Below are positions 32,863-45,094 of a stretch of DNA of 64,000 nucleotides, one piece after another (the first letter of the stretch is position 1; each line of letters opens with the position of its first letter). The notes beneath the pieces are model-generated. The model ran no database searches. It was not told where the DNA came from and saw nothing but the letters and a program-made list of their open reading frames with translations. The DNA comes from Eumeta japonica (Eukaryota; Arthropoda; Insecta; Lepidoptera; Psychidae): positions 1-64,000 of the forward strand of contig BGZK01000908.1 in NCBI GenBank assembly GCA_005406025.1, in the 5' to 3' direction. Both the position numbers and the translations under genes were made by a program.

Positions 32863-33615
32863 ATACAATAAAATAGTAAGTTTATGCAACATCAAGGAGA
32901 ATTCTCCCAGAACTGCGTAATACATTATCCGTTCCCTTATTCTTCTTTGGAGCTATGCCTATACTGAGCAATTTTTACACACTCCAAATTAAGCAAGTGA
33001 AGCGATCTTTTTCTTAAGTACGATATTTCCATAAATAAGTAATTGTATGTCATTGTCTTAGTCACTTTAAATTTTTCCCTTTTAATATAATTTATTTTTA
33101 CTATTGTTGCTTTTTGTTTGTTTTTTTATTACTTTATTTTTATATTTTTTATTTTTACTTATATTCATGCGTCTGTTGTCGGTACTGTAATTCTTGAACT
33201 TGTTTCCGTTGCTAACTTTGTTTTTGATAATAATATTTAAATTCACGTTTTATATAGCTATTAGAAAAAAGTTATTGTGATTGTCATTTTTTATTAGATA
33301 AATTATTAGACATGTAACTTAAATAATGATTTTCAAATGCGAGAGTCACATTTAGGAGGAGTATTAAAAAATGAAAAAAAGTTTTGCATATATATATTTT
33401 AATTTTAAAGTAAATAATTTTAGAGTTATTTAAGAAAATAGATGAAAATTGATTAATCCTCCTGTTCGAAATTACCTACCCACCTAAAATTTTGAATAAA
33501 TACCGAAATAATTTTTTTCTTATAGATAACAGAAAAACCTATAACAAATGTACTAGGTAGTTTGCTTTGTTTCGAACTTAGTATGTACTAAATATTCTTT
33601 GTGACTATAAGTTTA
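32863..33615. other. AT-rich region, no gene seen
   Basis: T-rich sequence; no coding motif or clear repeat. Confidence 0.4.
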
Positions 33616-33617
33616 TA

Positions 33618-33827
33618 GTGGACTTTGCATTATTGCGATTCAATATTAATTTTAAGGATGAATCAAAAACAATATCAGAGTACCTTTTGTCACTCGATCT
33701 TATTCCACGTATTCAAGAATATATCCCAAAACATATTTCAACAATAAACAATATATTCAGCGATCTCCTTCTACAGTCCGTTACCATAGATAGTTTTCGA
33801 TTTAGAAATCTGTTTGTAAAATATTAA
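33618..33827 (+). pseudogene. LINE endonuclease-domain fragment
   Basis: A 69-codon frame with RFNINFKDESKTISEYLLSL, then HISTINNIFSDLLLQSV. This corresponds to the GDFNI...IDNIF section of the APE-type endonuclease of CR1-like LINEs; the GD of the motif is changed to LR. The 5'-3' neighbours of the fragment are absent. Confidence 0.55.
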
Positions 33828-34354
33828 GCTTTAAATTTCTAGTCTTTGTTCGAGTCAAGTGTTCCCACTCCGGCAGGTAAATAGTTTATTCTTAAATATG
33901 TGAAAAAATCCACTTTAGTATAAAGAGGTTATAACGAAAACTATGCTAAGTAGACTTTACAAGTTAAAGGAGTGATGTTTGACGAACTCATAAAATGTAG
34001 TTAGGGTAGTATAAACCAAAATTTCATACAAATTCCTTTGAAAATTATGTAGATGACGTTGTATAAAATAGGTAGTAAACAGAAGTTTATGAACCATGTA
34101 AAAATATAGAAATATAAAACTATACCAAAAATCATTAAGATCCTATATGGACCCGTTTTTAAACATTATTTGCCGTTAAATTGAGAATTGAATTAATATG
34201 TTCATACTATCAAACAAAAAAAGCCTCCTTTTAAGGCCGTATATTTGAAGAGCAATTACGGAACCCCACACTGCGTGTAGCTCGACATAGACTTGACTGG
34301 TTTTCCTTTGTTTACTACCAAGAAATTTGGGTTAAATTAAAAAAAAACATGACA
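33828..34354. other. AT-rich region, no gene seen
   Basis: No coding motif. 34256-34320 contains ttacggaaccccacactgcg, possibly another worn piece of the GGCCAAGTGCGAG repeat. Confidence 0.4.
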
Positions 34355-34415
34355 TATATTCAACGTACGGAACCCTCTCCACGCGAGTTGAACTCGCACT
34401 AGCTTTTTTTTTTTT
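34355..34415 (-). repeat. GGCCAAGTGCGAG-type repeat, head fragment
   Basis: cgtacggaaccctctccacg followed by cgagttgaactcgcactagc is the inverted head of the repeat seen at 24906. Confidence 0.65.
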
Positions 34416-34550
34416 TATTAAATCTATGTGAATAAAGTGTCTAGATAACAATGGGATAACTCGTCTCGCCGATTTTGTTAAAATAAACTTTCGAAGTTTC
34501 GAGAAGTTTACTTTCAATAAAACTACTGATTTCCTTACAAGGAAGTAAGG

Positions 34551-34578
34551 AAACTAAAGTTGTACACAACTTTAGTTT
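34551..34578. repeat. 13-bp-arm near-perfect palindrome
   Basis: aaactaaagttgt, two bases, then its exact complement. Just upstream ttccttac/gtaaggaa (34531-34552) forms a second small stem. Confidence 0.7.
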
Positions 34579-35425
34579 GGAATAAAAATTGCTTTTGCTC
34601 TAGTAATTTGATTGGAATAAATTCCAGATCTTGCGATATTCAGAATGTACAAGAAGTAATGTGCTTATATTTTGTAGAGCGACAAGAACATTTATATGAC
34701 AAAGTTAAGGGGCTGAAGATGTATTCTGTAAGGTCCAATAATTTGTTACAATAATTAAGTATTATACTATATTATTTTTATTCACGACATACACACTCAC
34801 ACATATGTGTTGCCATACAAACGTGGCACAAACAAATAAATCCATTGTTGTTTGTTTTCGTATATACTCTCACGTGGGCTTTATTATTACATTTCATGAT
34901 AATACGAAGTATGTTTGTGAACGATTGAATAATATACTCTGATCTTGATATACAAATATGTAATTGTGACTTTTTTTTATAATATTTTATTTGTCGGTTA
35001 TATTGGTACTATTTATTTATTATGGTTATTTATTCTAAAAGTCTTTGTGTACTACACTGAGCAGCCTTTATAATCACTTGACTTGAAAACGCATAAAACG
35101 GAGTTCGCAGTTGGTAATTGTATGTGATAAAGTAATGAAAACACTGATAGTGCAATTCGTTTCGGAATTCTCTTAAATCTGTCTTAGACTTTCTTTTTCA
35201 ACTGTTTACTAATATGACTAAAAGGAGGGTTCACATACGCAACATTCAGAACAATTCCGAGTGTTTTTGCGTTTCGATTTTCACCGATGTTTATAGTTGT
35301 AACATGTTATATATGAATACAACGCATAATGAAGCATTATATATATATATTTAAATGGTAACAATCGCATTCTTGCTTGCTGTTCCTGTGAAAATAAAAT
35401 AAAAATGTTAGACGAAGTTGTATTA
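34579..35425. other. AT-rich region, no gene seen
   Basis: Small frames only, none with a recognisable motif. Confidence 0.4.
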
Positions 35426-35535
35426 ATACACGACTGCCGGCGTCGTCCACGCCGCGGCGGCGCTGCCCGCGCCGCGCGCCCGCCGGCTCGCCGCGCCTTC
35501 CGACACACCGACGGCCATCTCGGTCAAAAAGCTGG
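35426..35535. other. Short CpG-rich patch
   Basis: About 100 bases made mostly of G and C (for example gccgcgcgcccgccggctcg) in AT-rich surroundings. Frames across it give alanine/arginine-rich shadows of the base composition. A CpG-rich promoter or first exon is possible but nothing else supports it. Confidence 0.35.
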
Positions 35536-36765
35536 CCGTAAATATTTTTTAGAAAACGTTGCGTAGTTAACAAGACGCCATTTCCCGGAATAAACGGATG
35601 TTAACTTAACAAAAGGCGGCTATTTCGTTTCTCCTGAATGTGACGCCCGAATGACGCCGTGAAACGGAAGTTACTGCTCGCTAATCGTGTTCGTGCGATT
35701 TTTCGAGATGTTTTTGTCGGACTGTTATAAAACTGGCGTTGTCTCCTCCTTTTTACGATTGTGCCGCCACTTGGCGTCATGTCTTTTAGAACAAGATATG
35801 TATTTGTGGATAACCATGAACAGTATGAGTTATGTGTATGTGTTGTCATTGTCTTAGTATCCGTATTACATCGTATCTTATTCTGGCACTAAAATATCTG
35901 ATGTGCGTGTCGGTATGTAAATACGTAATTTCTTTTTAAAGAACTAGGAAGTATTAAGATTCAATACGCAACTCAAATGTAGTAGCAATGTTACGCCACT
36001 TATTTTTAAATTCTTGTATAGTAGATATACTTGTGTATTTATTAAATTACAGCTCTACACTCAATACTAATATGCACCATAAGAAATCACCTATAAGCGA
36101 GGCAAAAGCAATGTACAGTGCAGACAGTAACAAATTTGTTTATTATTGTCTGCACTTTAGTTATTATTTTTTTGCGCTTAGGCTTTTTTATAATAGGTAA
36201 ATAGATTGCTGATTGTATTGTTATTTAAATTAAAAAAAAACAGTGTAGGCTTCCAATTCAGCTCCAAAACTTCCTACTTTGTTTTTAGCTATAATGTTTT
36301 GGAGCTCGAAAAGCACGAAAACATTATTGCACACATTTTCCAACTAAAGATTATTAGAGGCACAAAAAAATAACGTAATTATCACTCCTCGAATATTTCA
36401 TCATAGATATCTTTTGAACGAAACAACCACTTTGAATGGTTAGTACGGAACGACATCCAATGCATTTCTTTTTGAGCACAAAAAGCACTTAGATTTTAAA
36501 ACGGATCGGAAAATATTTAAAGTTGTATTAAGAAAATGTTTTTCTGAAAACTTTGGACAGTTCTTTTGATTCATTTAACCGATTTCAAAGAGACTTTTGA
36601 CGTTCAAGAGCATAAGTAAGTTTTATTTTTACTTATTTTAAAAATTCTTATCTTAAAAAAACTGAAATTTATTATGAAAAAACACTGTTTTAAAACTTTT
36701 CCTTCGCCATATTTCTCTAACAAATAATCAGATTTTGAGCAAGATTATTATATCACACATGCACG
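35536..36765. other. No gene seen
   Basis: A frame at 35601-35849 (minus) has no known motif. The inverted word gtgcagacag...ctgtctgcac (36118-36155 region) forms a loose stem. Nothing else supported. Confidence 0.4.
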
Positions 36766-36846
36766 CACACAACTATCTCTCTCTCTCTGTCTCACACACA
36801 GAAACACACATGTGCGTGTGTGCACACGCGCGCGCGCACACGCACA
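36766..36846. repeat. Compound microsatellite (CT/CA/TG/CG)
   Basis: Adjacent runs of CT, CA, GTGC and CGCG dinucleotides between acacatgcacgcacac and cacgcacaaa. Confidence 0.85.
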
Positions 36847-38399
36847 AATTCGAACTAAAATAAATAGCTTTATTAAATAAAATATATTATATGATGATAG
36901 TTTTTTTCCAAGAAATTATTCTAAAAAAGAAATATGATATATTTCGTTTGAATTATTGATAGTTGATTTTCATGAACATAATCAATTGACGAATAAAATG
37001 CATACGCAAATAAATGTTTTTTTAAGTAAATTAAAATTCCTATAAGTAAAACGCTTCAAAAAGGAATAGTGATGTATTTAATATTTTTGTAAGTCAAATA
37101 ATATTTTAGTAGACAAGTGATGATTTTGATAAATGTAAATTGGAATAATTCAATGAGGCCTCTGCAACTGTTATGTTGTAGTATAAAAAGATAATGAACC
37201 AATACGGCAATTAGATCTAAAATCCTATATTTCTTCCTAAGTTTCAATCCAGTACTCGACATGTAGATGTTGGTAAGAGTACTTAGTAGATAAAGTAGTT
37301 AAACATTATATACAACACGTTTTATAATTAGGGATGGTATTGATGTGACCATCGCATTATCATGTGATTATATATTAGTATTTACTTCAGTAGTTAGTTT
37401 AATCTAAATTATTCGTTAAGAGAGCTAGATTTTGACTACTGGCTAGATCTGTGTTGTATTGGTGTACCAATTACATTTAGTCAAAATTAATGACAAAATA
37501 ATGTTAGTGTGAAATTGGACAAAAGAACATTAAACAATAATATAAGTAAAAAACGAGTACTATTACGAACACAACAAATGCACACTAATGCGAATGTGAC
37601 AGTTAAGCATAATAGCGATATTCCTGTAATATTCGTTTATTCCTGTAATCTATGATTAATTTCTTATTCGGTTCTTTAAGCGCTTTAAAATACAAAAGTG
37701 AACAAAAAACACATTAAAAATTATATTTACGCGAGTGGGTGGATATAAACCTGAAGTCACAGATCGTCTATGGGAGATATTTACAAAGGATGATTTACAA
37801 GCTTTATATCGGGATACCAGTTTCGTTAGGACATTTCAAAAATCTCTATCTTGAATTTCAAAAAAAAAGTCTAATTTATTCTCTTTTGTCTACAACCTTC
37901 TTTGTGGGCTTTAAAACAAATTTTAGCTTTCATCTCGATAAGTTGTATAACTATAACAACTGACAGTTACAAAGGGTACGCAACCAATAACTGGATTGAA
38001 GATATTATTTGATCTTTTTTAGTTTAAAACTAACAGATATTAGATATTATTTACACTTTATGTTTCGAGAATACGCTAAATAAGAAAATAAGTACCTCCA
38101 TTAACGATGACCAATCAAAAAATTTACAAAAAAAAATTGTCAATTATCTTTAGTTTTAAATTACTTATTAGGATTGATCATTGACAAAAATTGATCATTT
38201 ACTTAAAAGATATTAGTATTGTTATTAGATATCCTTTCGGGGCTCGAGGATTGGTATAGGATGAAAAGTAAATAGTCAGAAAAACAAAAGGTGTATATTC
38301 AGTAACACCGAGCAACAGAAATAAACTACGGAACGGATTTAATACATTTAATTCATTATATTTAAATTGTGAATGTATTGATCTCCTGAAATAAATTCC
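36847..38399. other. AT-rich region, no gene seen
   Basis: Short frames (37056-37262 minus, 37739-37963 plus) carry no recognisable motif. Confidence 0.4.
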
Positions 38400-38630
38400 T
38401 CAGCGCTCAACTTCCAATATATAATATGTATACATGTTCAAGAAGAGAATGTTCGAGATCACTCACTGAAAGACGTCCCACGGCTGGTGGTCTGGAATAT
38501 TCTTCGAGTGTTAACTCAATAATGTATGTAAACGAAAATGTAAACATGTCACGATTGACGTAAACAAAAATACTTATAGTAATCTGGAATATTCTAACTA
38601 ATGAAAGTGCGTCGAGATGTAAAAAATAAC
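38400..38630 (+). repeat. Repeat shared with 56590-56880
   Basis: Shares with 56590-56880, in order, tcagcgctc, atgtaaacat/atgtaaacaaacatg, and tctggaatatt, then a segment leading to gttattctgttatt. tctggaatattc occurs twice here (38492 and 38582). The pairs resemble inverted GAA units of heat-shock elements. It abuts the foldback arm starting at 38631. Confidence 0.45.
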
Positions 38631-39613
38631 ACGACACTATTTTCAAATAATTTTTTTTAGGGAGTTATTCTGTTATTAAGTTTGTCGTTGGTATGCTTAG
38701 TTTGAAACGATATTATGCCACAACATGCAGAAATTATGACATAAAATATTTTGAGGATTGGATAAAATCTAATCTATGGACACTTGGAACTTGGGAATAC
38801 GGAAATGTACATATTATGTCCTTATATTCGTGTATCCAGGGCCATATCGACAGTTTGAACAACTCGACTCGACCCACGTGCTAGGTAAACTCCTTTAGGA
38901 ATGCACCGGTCGAGGGTTGAACTATTAAAATCTTACATCCAAACTGAGTATTTAAGCCAGGAATGGTAAATGTTTATTCCATTTATTCCATTCCATTCGG
39001 GTCTATTATCTACTCCCACGATAGACAATGCCATATTTTAGAGTACAAGTTAGATATTGTAAGCGTAATTGCTATTGAAACGCCGATTGTAAATTTATGC
39101 GTTAACTCTACACAAATTTCGTTCTCTTTGACTTAAGCCGACACAAACTAAGCGGTAACTTCATAGCCTTATGCTAAAGTACGTGAGTTCTAACTTTGTT
39201 TAATTAATCCTCCTGTTGTCTCATTTTTTTCTATTTGCCATTAGATTTTATCATCATAAACAACTGTATGTTATATTAAGTTTAATTTACAATACTATTT
39301 TATTTATTTGTTTATTTGCAATACAATTGTTTATCTATGCAGATGTGTATATATATATATATACATCTATATATATATACATCTGCATAACTGTCGATAT
39401 GGCGCTGGATACACGAATATAAGGACATAACATGTACATTTCCGTATTCCCAAGTTCCAAGTGTCCATAGATTAGATTTCATCCAATCCTCAAAATATTT
39501 TATGTCATAATTTCTGCATGTTGTAGCATAATATCGTTTCGAAGTAAGCATACTAAGGATAAACTTAATAACAAAATAACTCCCTAAAAAAATTTATTTG
39601 AAAATAGTGTCGT
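38631..39613. repeat. Foldback element with 225-bp arms
   Basis: Left arm 38631-38855 and right arm 39389-39613 are inverted copies with only about ten differences, both starting acgacactattttcaaata at their outer ends. Both arms keep the same open frame (RYYATTCRNYDIKYFEDW... SNLWTLGTWEYGNVH), which may be chance given the arms' similarity. The 530-bp centre shows no gene; the right arm borders a TA/TATATATA palindrome at 39344-39386. Likely an inverted duplication or foldback transposon. Confidence 0.75.
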
Positions 39614-40712
39614 ATAGAAAAATATACCCTCATCTGTTAATTGAATCAAATAATGTTTTAAAGTTTATTATAAATTTATGGAAACAATGTCTGCCACCAT
39701 TGCTTTTGCATATGATGTACCTAACACACGATTGAGTCTAGAAATTTTACACATGATTTCCTTTTGTAATACAAGTGAACCCGAAAATCATTACGGAAAT
39801 CCATCCATTAAGGAATTAAAACGGCTGGAGTACTGTTTTATACAGTTGTCGAAACCGTTAGGTGTATAATGAAATAATTTTGCATAAGATTTCCGGTACA
39901 AATGACAAATGATATAATCGGTGTAATAAATGGCCAGGATCGAGAGCGAGACCGGAATTACAATAAAAAGTGAGACCACAATCGGATCGGACAGTGGAGC
40001 TAAAACTGCAATCGAGAACAAGATTAGGATCCAAATTATGATTGACAATAATATCGCCTAGTATAAAGATAAATGGGCTGAACAACGATTAAAATTACAT
40101 TAATGATTTATATTTTATTTAAATAGTGACTTATTTAATATTAATAAAATCAAATTTACAATCTGACCATTAATATTCAACTTTTTCTCAAATATCAATC
40201 AATTCAAAATTATTTTACCTGTATGAATTCTATTTATGCAATGTCATTATCCTTTGGATCTACTACAATCATGCCCAAAAAACAACTCCTTAGACGTACC
40301 TACGTAATCAGACTAATTATTCATTTATTTTTAATTAGGATTAACACCGTTAGTTAGTGATAACAATGAGAAGTTAGTTAGAAAAGTGGATTAGCGTAAT
40401 GTAGCCGATAGGTTGAAGTTTCCTGCAAAAGCTTTTCAATAGATGAAGTTTACTTGTTTAAAAATACATTAATTCCGAACTCTGGAATCAATTATCAAGT
40501 TCAGAATATTCACTTCGCCTTTGATCTTTTAATTGAATGACAGCAGTCGATTTCACTGTTTGAAGTACGAAAGTATACAGCAAGTAAATCGTTTTATGGC
40601 TATGGAATATGTTACCATATTATGGAATATGTTTTACAATTTTTAAACGAATACATTCATATTTATCACCCTTTTTTTTTCAGTTAAAGCATTGCATTGT
40701 ATTATTGTAAAA
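39614..40712. other. No gene seen; weak GATC-rich tract
   Basis: 39930-40040 has degenerate GATCGAGA/GATCGGA words like the tracts behind the Helitron ends at 12058 and 21487, here inverted. No coding motif. Confidence 0.4.
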
Positions 40713-41879
40713 ACTAGCTTTTGCCCGCGGCTCCGCCCGTGTAAGCATAAAATGTATTCTTTCATCTTTTTCATATGGGAAATTTTTATAGGGCCAATTT
40801 ACACACATTGATGATATAACCACAGCCCCTATATATTCGTAGCTATTTCATTTACATGGCTGACGTTTTTTAAAGCAATATAAAGCAACAGCTTGAAAAT
40901 TGTTGGAAGATAAACATAATCCATACCTACTGATTTTTTATACATTTCAGTTTACACATAACATCACTATTAATTAAAATGAAAATCGGTCCAGCTATTC
41001 TCCAGTTATAAGTGTTCAAACAATTATATCGAGTAATGTACGCAAATTGGAATTAAGTATTTTTTTATGATGATCTCACTAATAGGTGTTATAAACGCTA
41101 TAGTTTGTAAGGATAGATAGGTACGGAAGTATATGATGATTGATGGTAATGCAAAAGTTATAGGTGGCTACTGCAATATACTCCTATAAACTATGTTAAA
41201 TGATTAATTTTGGTTTGTATAAACATGCAGATTTTGCGATTTAGAAACGCGTGAGAAAGCCACATAGAGCTGGCCGTGAGAAAAACATTGCGTGCTCAAA
41301 TTTGTCTGACCCTGCCGCTGGACCGCACAATAATATCGCTCACTCGCTTGTCTATCGTCTTAACTATTCAAATATTTGTCCAAATGATGTAGTGTAAAAG
41401 ACAAAGTTTATCTACTTTAAACACCAGATGCGATAAAAGTATTTATTTTGATATAAGGATCAATTAGTTATTACCAAATGTGCGTTAGAAATAAATTATC
41501 AATTATTATTGTTTTTATGGTTCACTATTTTGGCGATAATGGCTTACACATAAAAGATAGATATATGCTATTGCGGGCTTTTTTGTAGGACTAAATATTC
41601 CTATTGTACATTATATACGTGTAATTCCAACGGTTTTTGCGTCGCACGCACAGAATAGCTCGCAGAGACATATTTTTTTCCTACTTACTTGACACTTATC
41701 GTTGTATTTTGGATAATTCACACTATATCTTTATAAATTATAGCCTATGTGTCATTCTGATGTATAAGTTATATATTATTGTACAGTGTCATCAAAATTC
41801 ATTCAGTAGTTTTTGCGTGAAAGAGCAACAAACATCCATCCATACTTACAAACTTTCGCGTTTATGATATTAGTATAGA
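40713..41879 (-). mobile_element. Helitron, non-autonomous, with helicase remnant (inverted copy)
   Basis: Minus-strand copy. It starts TCTATACTAATATCATAAAC at 41879 and ends GCGGGCAAAAGCTAGT at 40713, flanked by A and T as Helitrons insert. The minus strand at 41219-41300 encodes STQCFSHGQLYVAFSRVSK and SQNLHVYTN, the end of the RepHel helicase, better kept than in the copy at 26384. Interior similarity to that copy is plain throughout, with small indels. Confidence 0.85.
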
Positions 41880-44291
41880 TATAAGTAAGTATGTTACCTT
41901 TCTGATTCATATTCTTAATGAGTACCTTCAAGTTTTAATTTTAAATTGACACATTTTAGAGTAACACTTTAAAATTTAAAAAAGTAAAAGATGTTTGAAT
42001 ATGAAATTACGCGGCACTGTGTTGAAAACATAACTTTTCTTGAGTACAGTTGTTTCTCGAAGAAACGTAATCTCTTTTTACTAACTTATTTGACATTCCA
42101 AACGACAGCTTCATGATAACATGATGTTGTAGAACATATGTAATTCACTTATTACTTTTGTGCCTTATCGTTTTATAAACAAAACCTCAATCTAGAAGTT
42201 TTGAAAGTATGAATTTTCTTTTCGTTTTCACTATAAACTTATTCTCTTCTCATGTCGGCAGCCGTTTTGGTATGTTTGCTAGTTTAGTGTTTCCTACGTG
42301 TAGAAAATTATGCAGCAGTCGGCTCGTAATACGGCCCTTACAGAAGGACAAGGCTGCATAGCTCCGTATAATTGGGTTGCGCTCGACCCTCTGAGACGAC
42401 ACTTGCGACATGACATTTTTAATCAACCTCCTAGACACTATTGAACCCGAACACGATTTCCGTAACGGCTCAGTAAGATTTATAAGATTTGATATCTTCA
42501 ACACAAATAATTAAAAAAAAAAAACTAATCACAACTTCCACTTCCGATTCCCTCTCATAGGTATTTCTCATACTATGTCATATAAATAATGCTCGCCGAT
42601 TAATATATACTTACACTGTACTAGGTACCATTGTCTATTCTCCGGTTCGATATTATTAGATCCTTATTATCATGTGTAAATCGAATAATATCGATTTGAT
42701 GAGCCCAAGTTTGAGGAGCTTAAAAAGTTAAATTACTCATTTTCCTACTTCATCGTGACCTTTACTCAAAACAAATCAGATTAGCCCAAAATAAACGAGA
42801 AGGCTTCATGTAGTAGTTAAAATGTTTAATAATCTATTTTTCCTCCATAATCAGATATTAACGAATCATAAACCAGAACAATGACCCGATCAGTTTACTA
42901 GGTGTAGAAGCTATTGAAGAGTTTCTCAACCATCTTCGGCCGGCACCATCAGCACATCGATTTGTTAATCATATTTTGCCATCAGAATTAAATTGTATTT
43001 AAAATGTTCCAATTAGACAAGTTGGTGAAAATCGATTTTATGAATTAGTATTCATTTACAAATTAGGAATTATGTATTTATTAATTAGGTAAACGTACCT
43101 ACACCATCTCAGCTTCAGCTAGCAGAAACGTCTCGGTAAAAATAAAACACATGTTTTTCTTTTATCGTATTTATAATAAATAATTGTTTTTGGACTTCTA
43201 ATGATGATAAAATTGAAATCACGTAAAAATATAGACATGGAATGTTAGTGACAGCGGGAAAAAATCTAGGAAAACATTTATAGAAATAGTGTATTTTTAT
43301 TGAAAATGAACTTTAAGAAAATGGTAGATCCAAAATTAAAGATAATGTAGGGAAAAACAGTATCTGCGTGAGCGCATTTACGGCCAAAACGTTCAATAAA
43401 ATAATTAAGGGACTAAATAATTACTTTCTATAAAATATTTTTCTTTTTTAATTTTGAAACTGTTACCAATTTTATGAATTTCTTTACTTTATTTCAAGTA
43501 TGCTCAGATATTCTACTGTACTACATTTTTTTTATGTTACTAAAACTGCCACAACATTAAATTTTTCGCTGAACGTATTAGTGTCTATAAAATATATTAT
43601 AAATACCTCGTAGGTACAACGGGGCGGGCCGCCCTTTGCGCGTGTCAATTTGGGTCATCTGCGGTACTCATAAAGGACTGATGAACATTTTTATGACAAA
43701 AAAATGTCACATCATCGCGAATTTTTTGTCCAAATTCGTAAGGTAATAACATTTTATGGAACCACGGAGGGTTGCATTTAAAATGTTGCCGTCGGCCGAC
43801 CGCCCCGCAATATTTAGTACTGTAGTACTGTTGCTATCTCTGTATTTGTTTTGATTGCGTCTGATGACTTATAAAAGAATTTTTGCATTACTTAAATACT
43901 TTGGACATGCGTATTCAGAAAACGTCCGTTTAGAAAAGGTTTTCGTTTAGCTCAATAACATTTCAATACGAGTGCTATGAAGTACGTAAAACGTATTCTC
44001 AACTTTTATGCGTTATTAATTTATGGTGTACATATTTATGTAATAGTTAATTAAGAAGTGGTGTACATGTGTATGGGTGTGCATGGATACAAAGCTTTGT
44101 TGGGTGAATCTCTTTCGCGCCTGGCGGTATTTCGTTCTCTCTTAGAGCCTGCAGCTGATCCCATTTATGTCGACGGGGCATCAAAAGATTAGTCCCATTC
44201 CCGCGAGAGATCATTGCTATATTATCGTCGAAAAATTGTTTGACAGGCGCTAGCTTTACTGTCTTACACCGCCGGGTTGTTATATATTTTT
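41880..44291. other. No gene seen; unassigned minus frame
   Basis: A minus frame at 42250-42504 (LRKSCSGSIVSRRLIKNVMS, RVERNPIIRSYAALSFCKGR) is less AT-biased than chance but matches nothing I recognise. GC-richer patches at 43618-43650, 43780-43810 and 44110-44180 are unexplained. Confidence 0.4.
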
Positions 44292-44491
44292 TATAATAGG
44301 GTTGTTGCCATCATAAACAAAAAAATGTGAAAGTATGTAATTATGATAACTTATTGAATGGGAAACAGGAATATATTGATTTCCGATCAAGAAATCACGA
44401 TTTCCATTTATTATTTTAAGTTTAAATTCGTACTTTTTTAATCTGTATATCACGTGACCAAAAACGCTATTCGCCATGATTATGTCAAGTG

Positions 44492-44506
44492 TGACGTCAC
44501 TATCGA
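44492..44506 (+). promoter_or_regulatory. Left inward TGACGTCA motif, second THAP element
   Basis: tgacgtcactatcga, inverted at 44903-44917. In the longer element the matching side drives the SWIM gene; here no gene remains downstream of it. Confidence 0.5.
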
Positions 44507-44632
44507 CTAAACAAAACAAAGTACGACTAACGTGTGATACAGCAACAAATTATTATTGTTAGGTTATGATTATGATAGAGATGGTGTTAGATTTATATTT
44601 GTAAATATATAGATAGAAGTATTTACACTTAC

Positions 44633-44818
44633 ATTAAAGTGATCCTCACATAAGTACAGATCGCTTTTCGTAGAAAATGATTTCGGATCTCGTCTTGCGA
44701 GTTCTAACCAAACAGTTCTCATTTCGATGTCATTTGGTACTTTGATAAACAATTTTCCAGGGGTTTTAACACTAGAACTTTTACAATTCGTCACTAAACA
44801 GTAATGATAACGATTCAT
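44633..44818 (-). pseudogene. THAP zinc-finger first exon (intact frame)
   Basis: From ATG at 44816-44818 the frame gives YHYCLVTNC (C-x4-C), KLFIKVPNDIEMRTVWLELA with the fold's proline and tryptophan, and LCEDHFN (C-x2-H): a complete THAP domain of about 60 residues with no stop. It ends at HFN followed by gtaagt (44632-44627), exactly where the copy at 23272 ends. The upstream TGACGTCA is 92 bp away. An in-frame ATG nine codons earlier is possible. Downstream exons are missing, so it is a gene fragment although its own frame is open. Confidence 0.8.
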
Positions 44819-44902
44819 GTCGTTTAATAGCGCAAGATATGGCAAAAAACGCGAATTTAAGTTAATTAATCTAACCTTAGATTTGACGTTTTGTTTGTTT
44901 AC

Positions 44903-44917
44903 TCGATAGTGACGTCA
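44903..44917 (-). promoter_or_regulatory. Right inward TGACGTCA motif, second THAP element
   Basis: Inverted partner of the motif at 44492, followed outward by aacatggcgaccagcg, matched on the left by cgctattcgccatg. Positioned as a promoter for the THAP exon. Confidence 0.5.
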
Positions 44918-45094
44918 TACCGAAATAACATGGCGACCAGCGTTTCCGCGGGAATTTAAAGTGATTAAAATTTGAAAGGTGTTTTAGGACTACTTAACGA
45001 ACGTATTTTGATAAAATAAAAAATCTAGTGAAAAATGGCTATGTTTTAAATATTTTGACATACTTTTCAAAAAAGTGTCAAATACCCTATTATA

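Larger units (their letters stand above)
44292..45094. mobile_element. Short THAP-exon transposon (second copy)
   Basis: Ends: left TATAATAGGGTTG and right, on the other strand, TATAATAGGGTATTTGACAC. Inside, inverted copies of TGACGTCACTATCGA lie at 44492-44506 and 44903-44917, about 200 and 177 bp from the ends, with similar flanks (ACGCT..TCGCCATG on both sides). TATA at 44292-44295 and 45091-45094 could be a 4-bp target duplication. The only gene left is a minus-strand THAP exon reading inward from the right end; nothing recognisable reads inward from the left. Compared with 22795-24222 it looks like a further internal deletion. Confidence 0.65.

Noticed and set aside
35281..35573. Two alanine/arginine-rich minus frames over the GC-rich patch
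   Set aside because: Composition alone explains them; no motif and the frames run into AT-rich noise.
39312..39551. Conserved small protein shared by 38693-38884 and 39312-39551
   Set aside because: The two frames are the two arms of one inverted repeat, so their likeness does not show coding constraint.
42250..42504. 84-residue minus frame with a less AT-biased composition
   Set aside because: No family recognised, no splice or promoter context; kept only as a note in the region entry.
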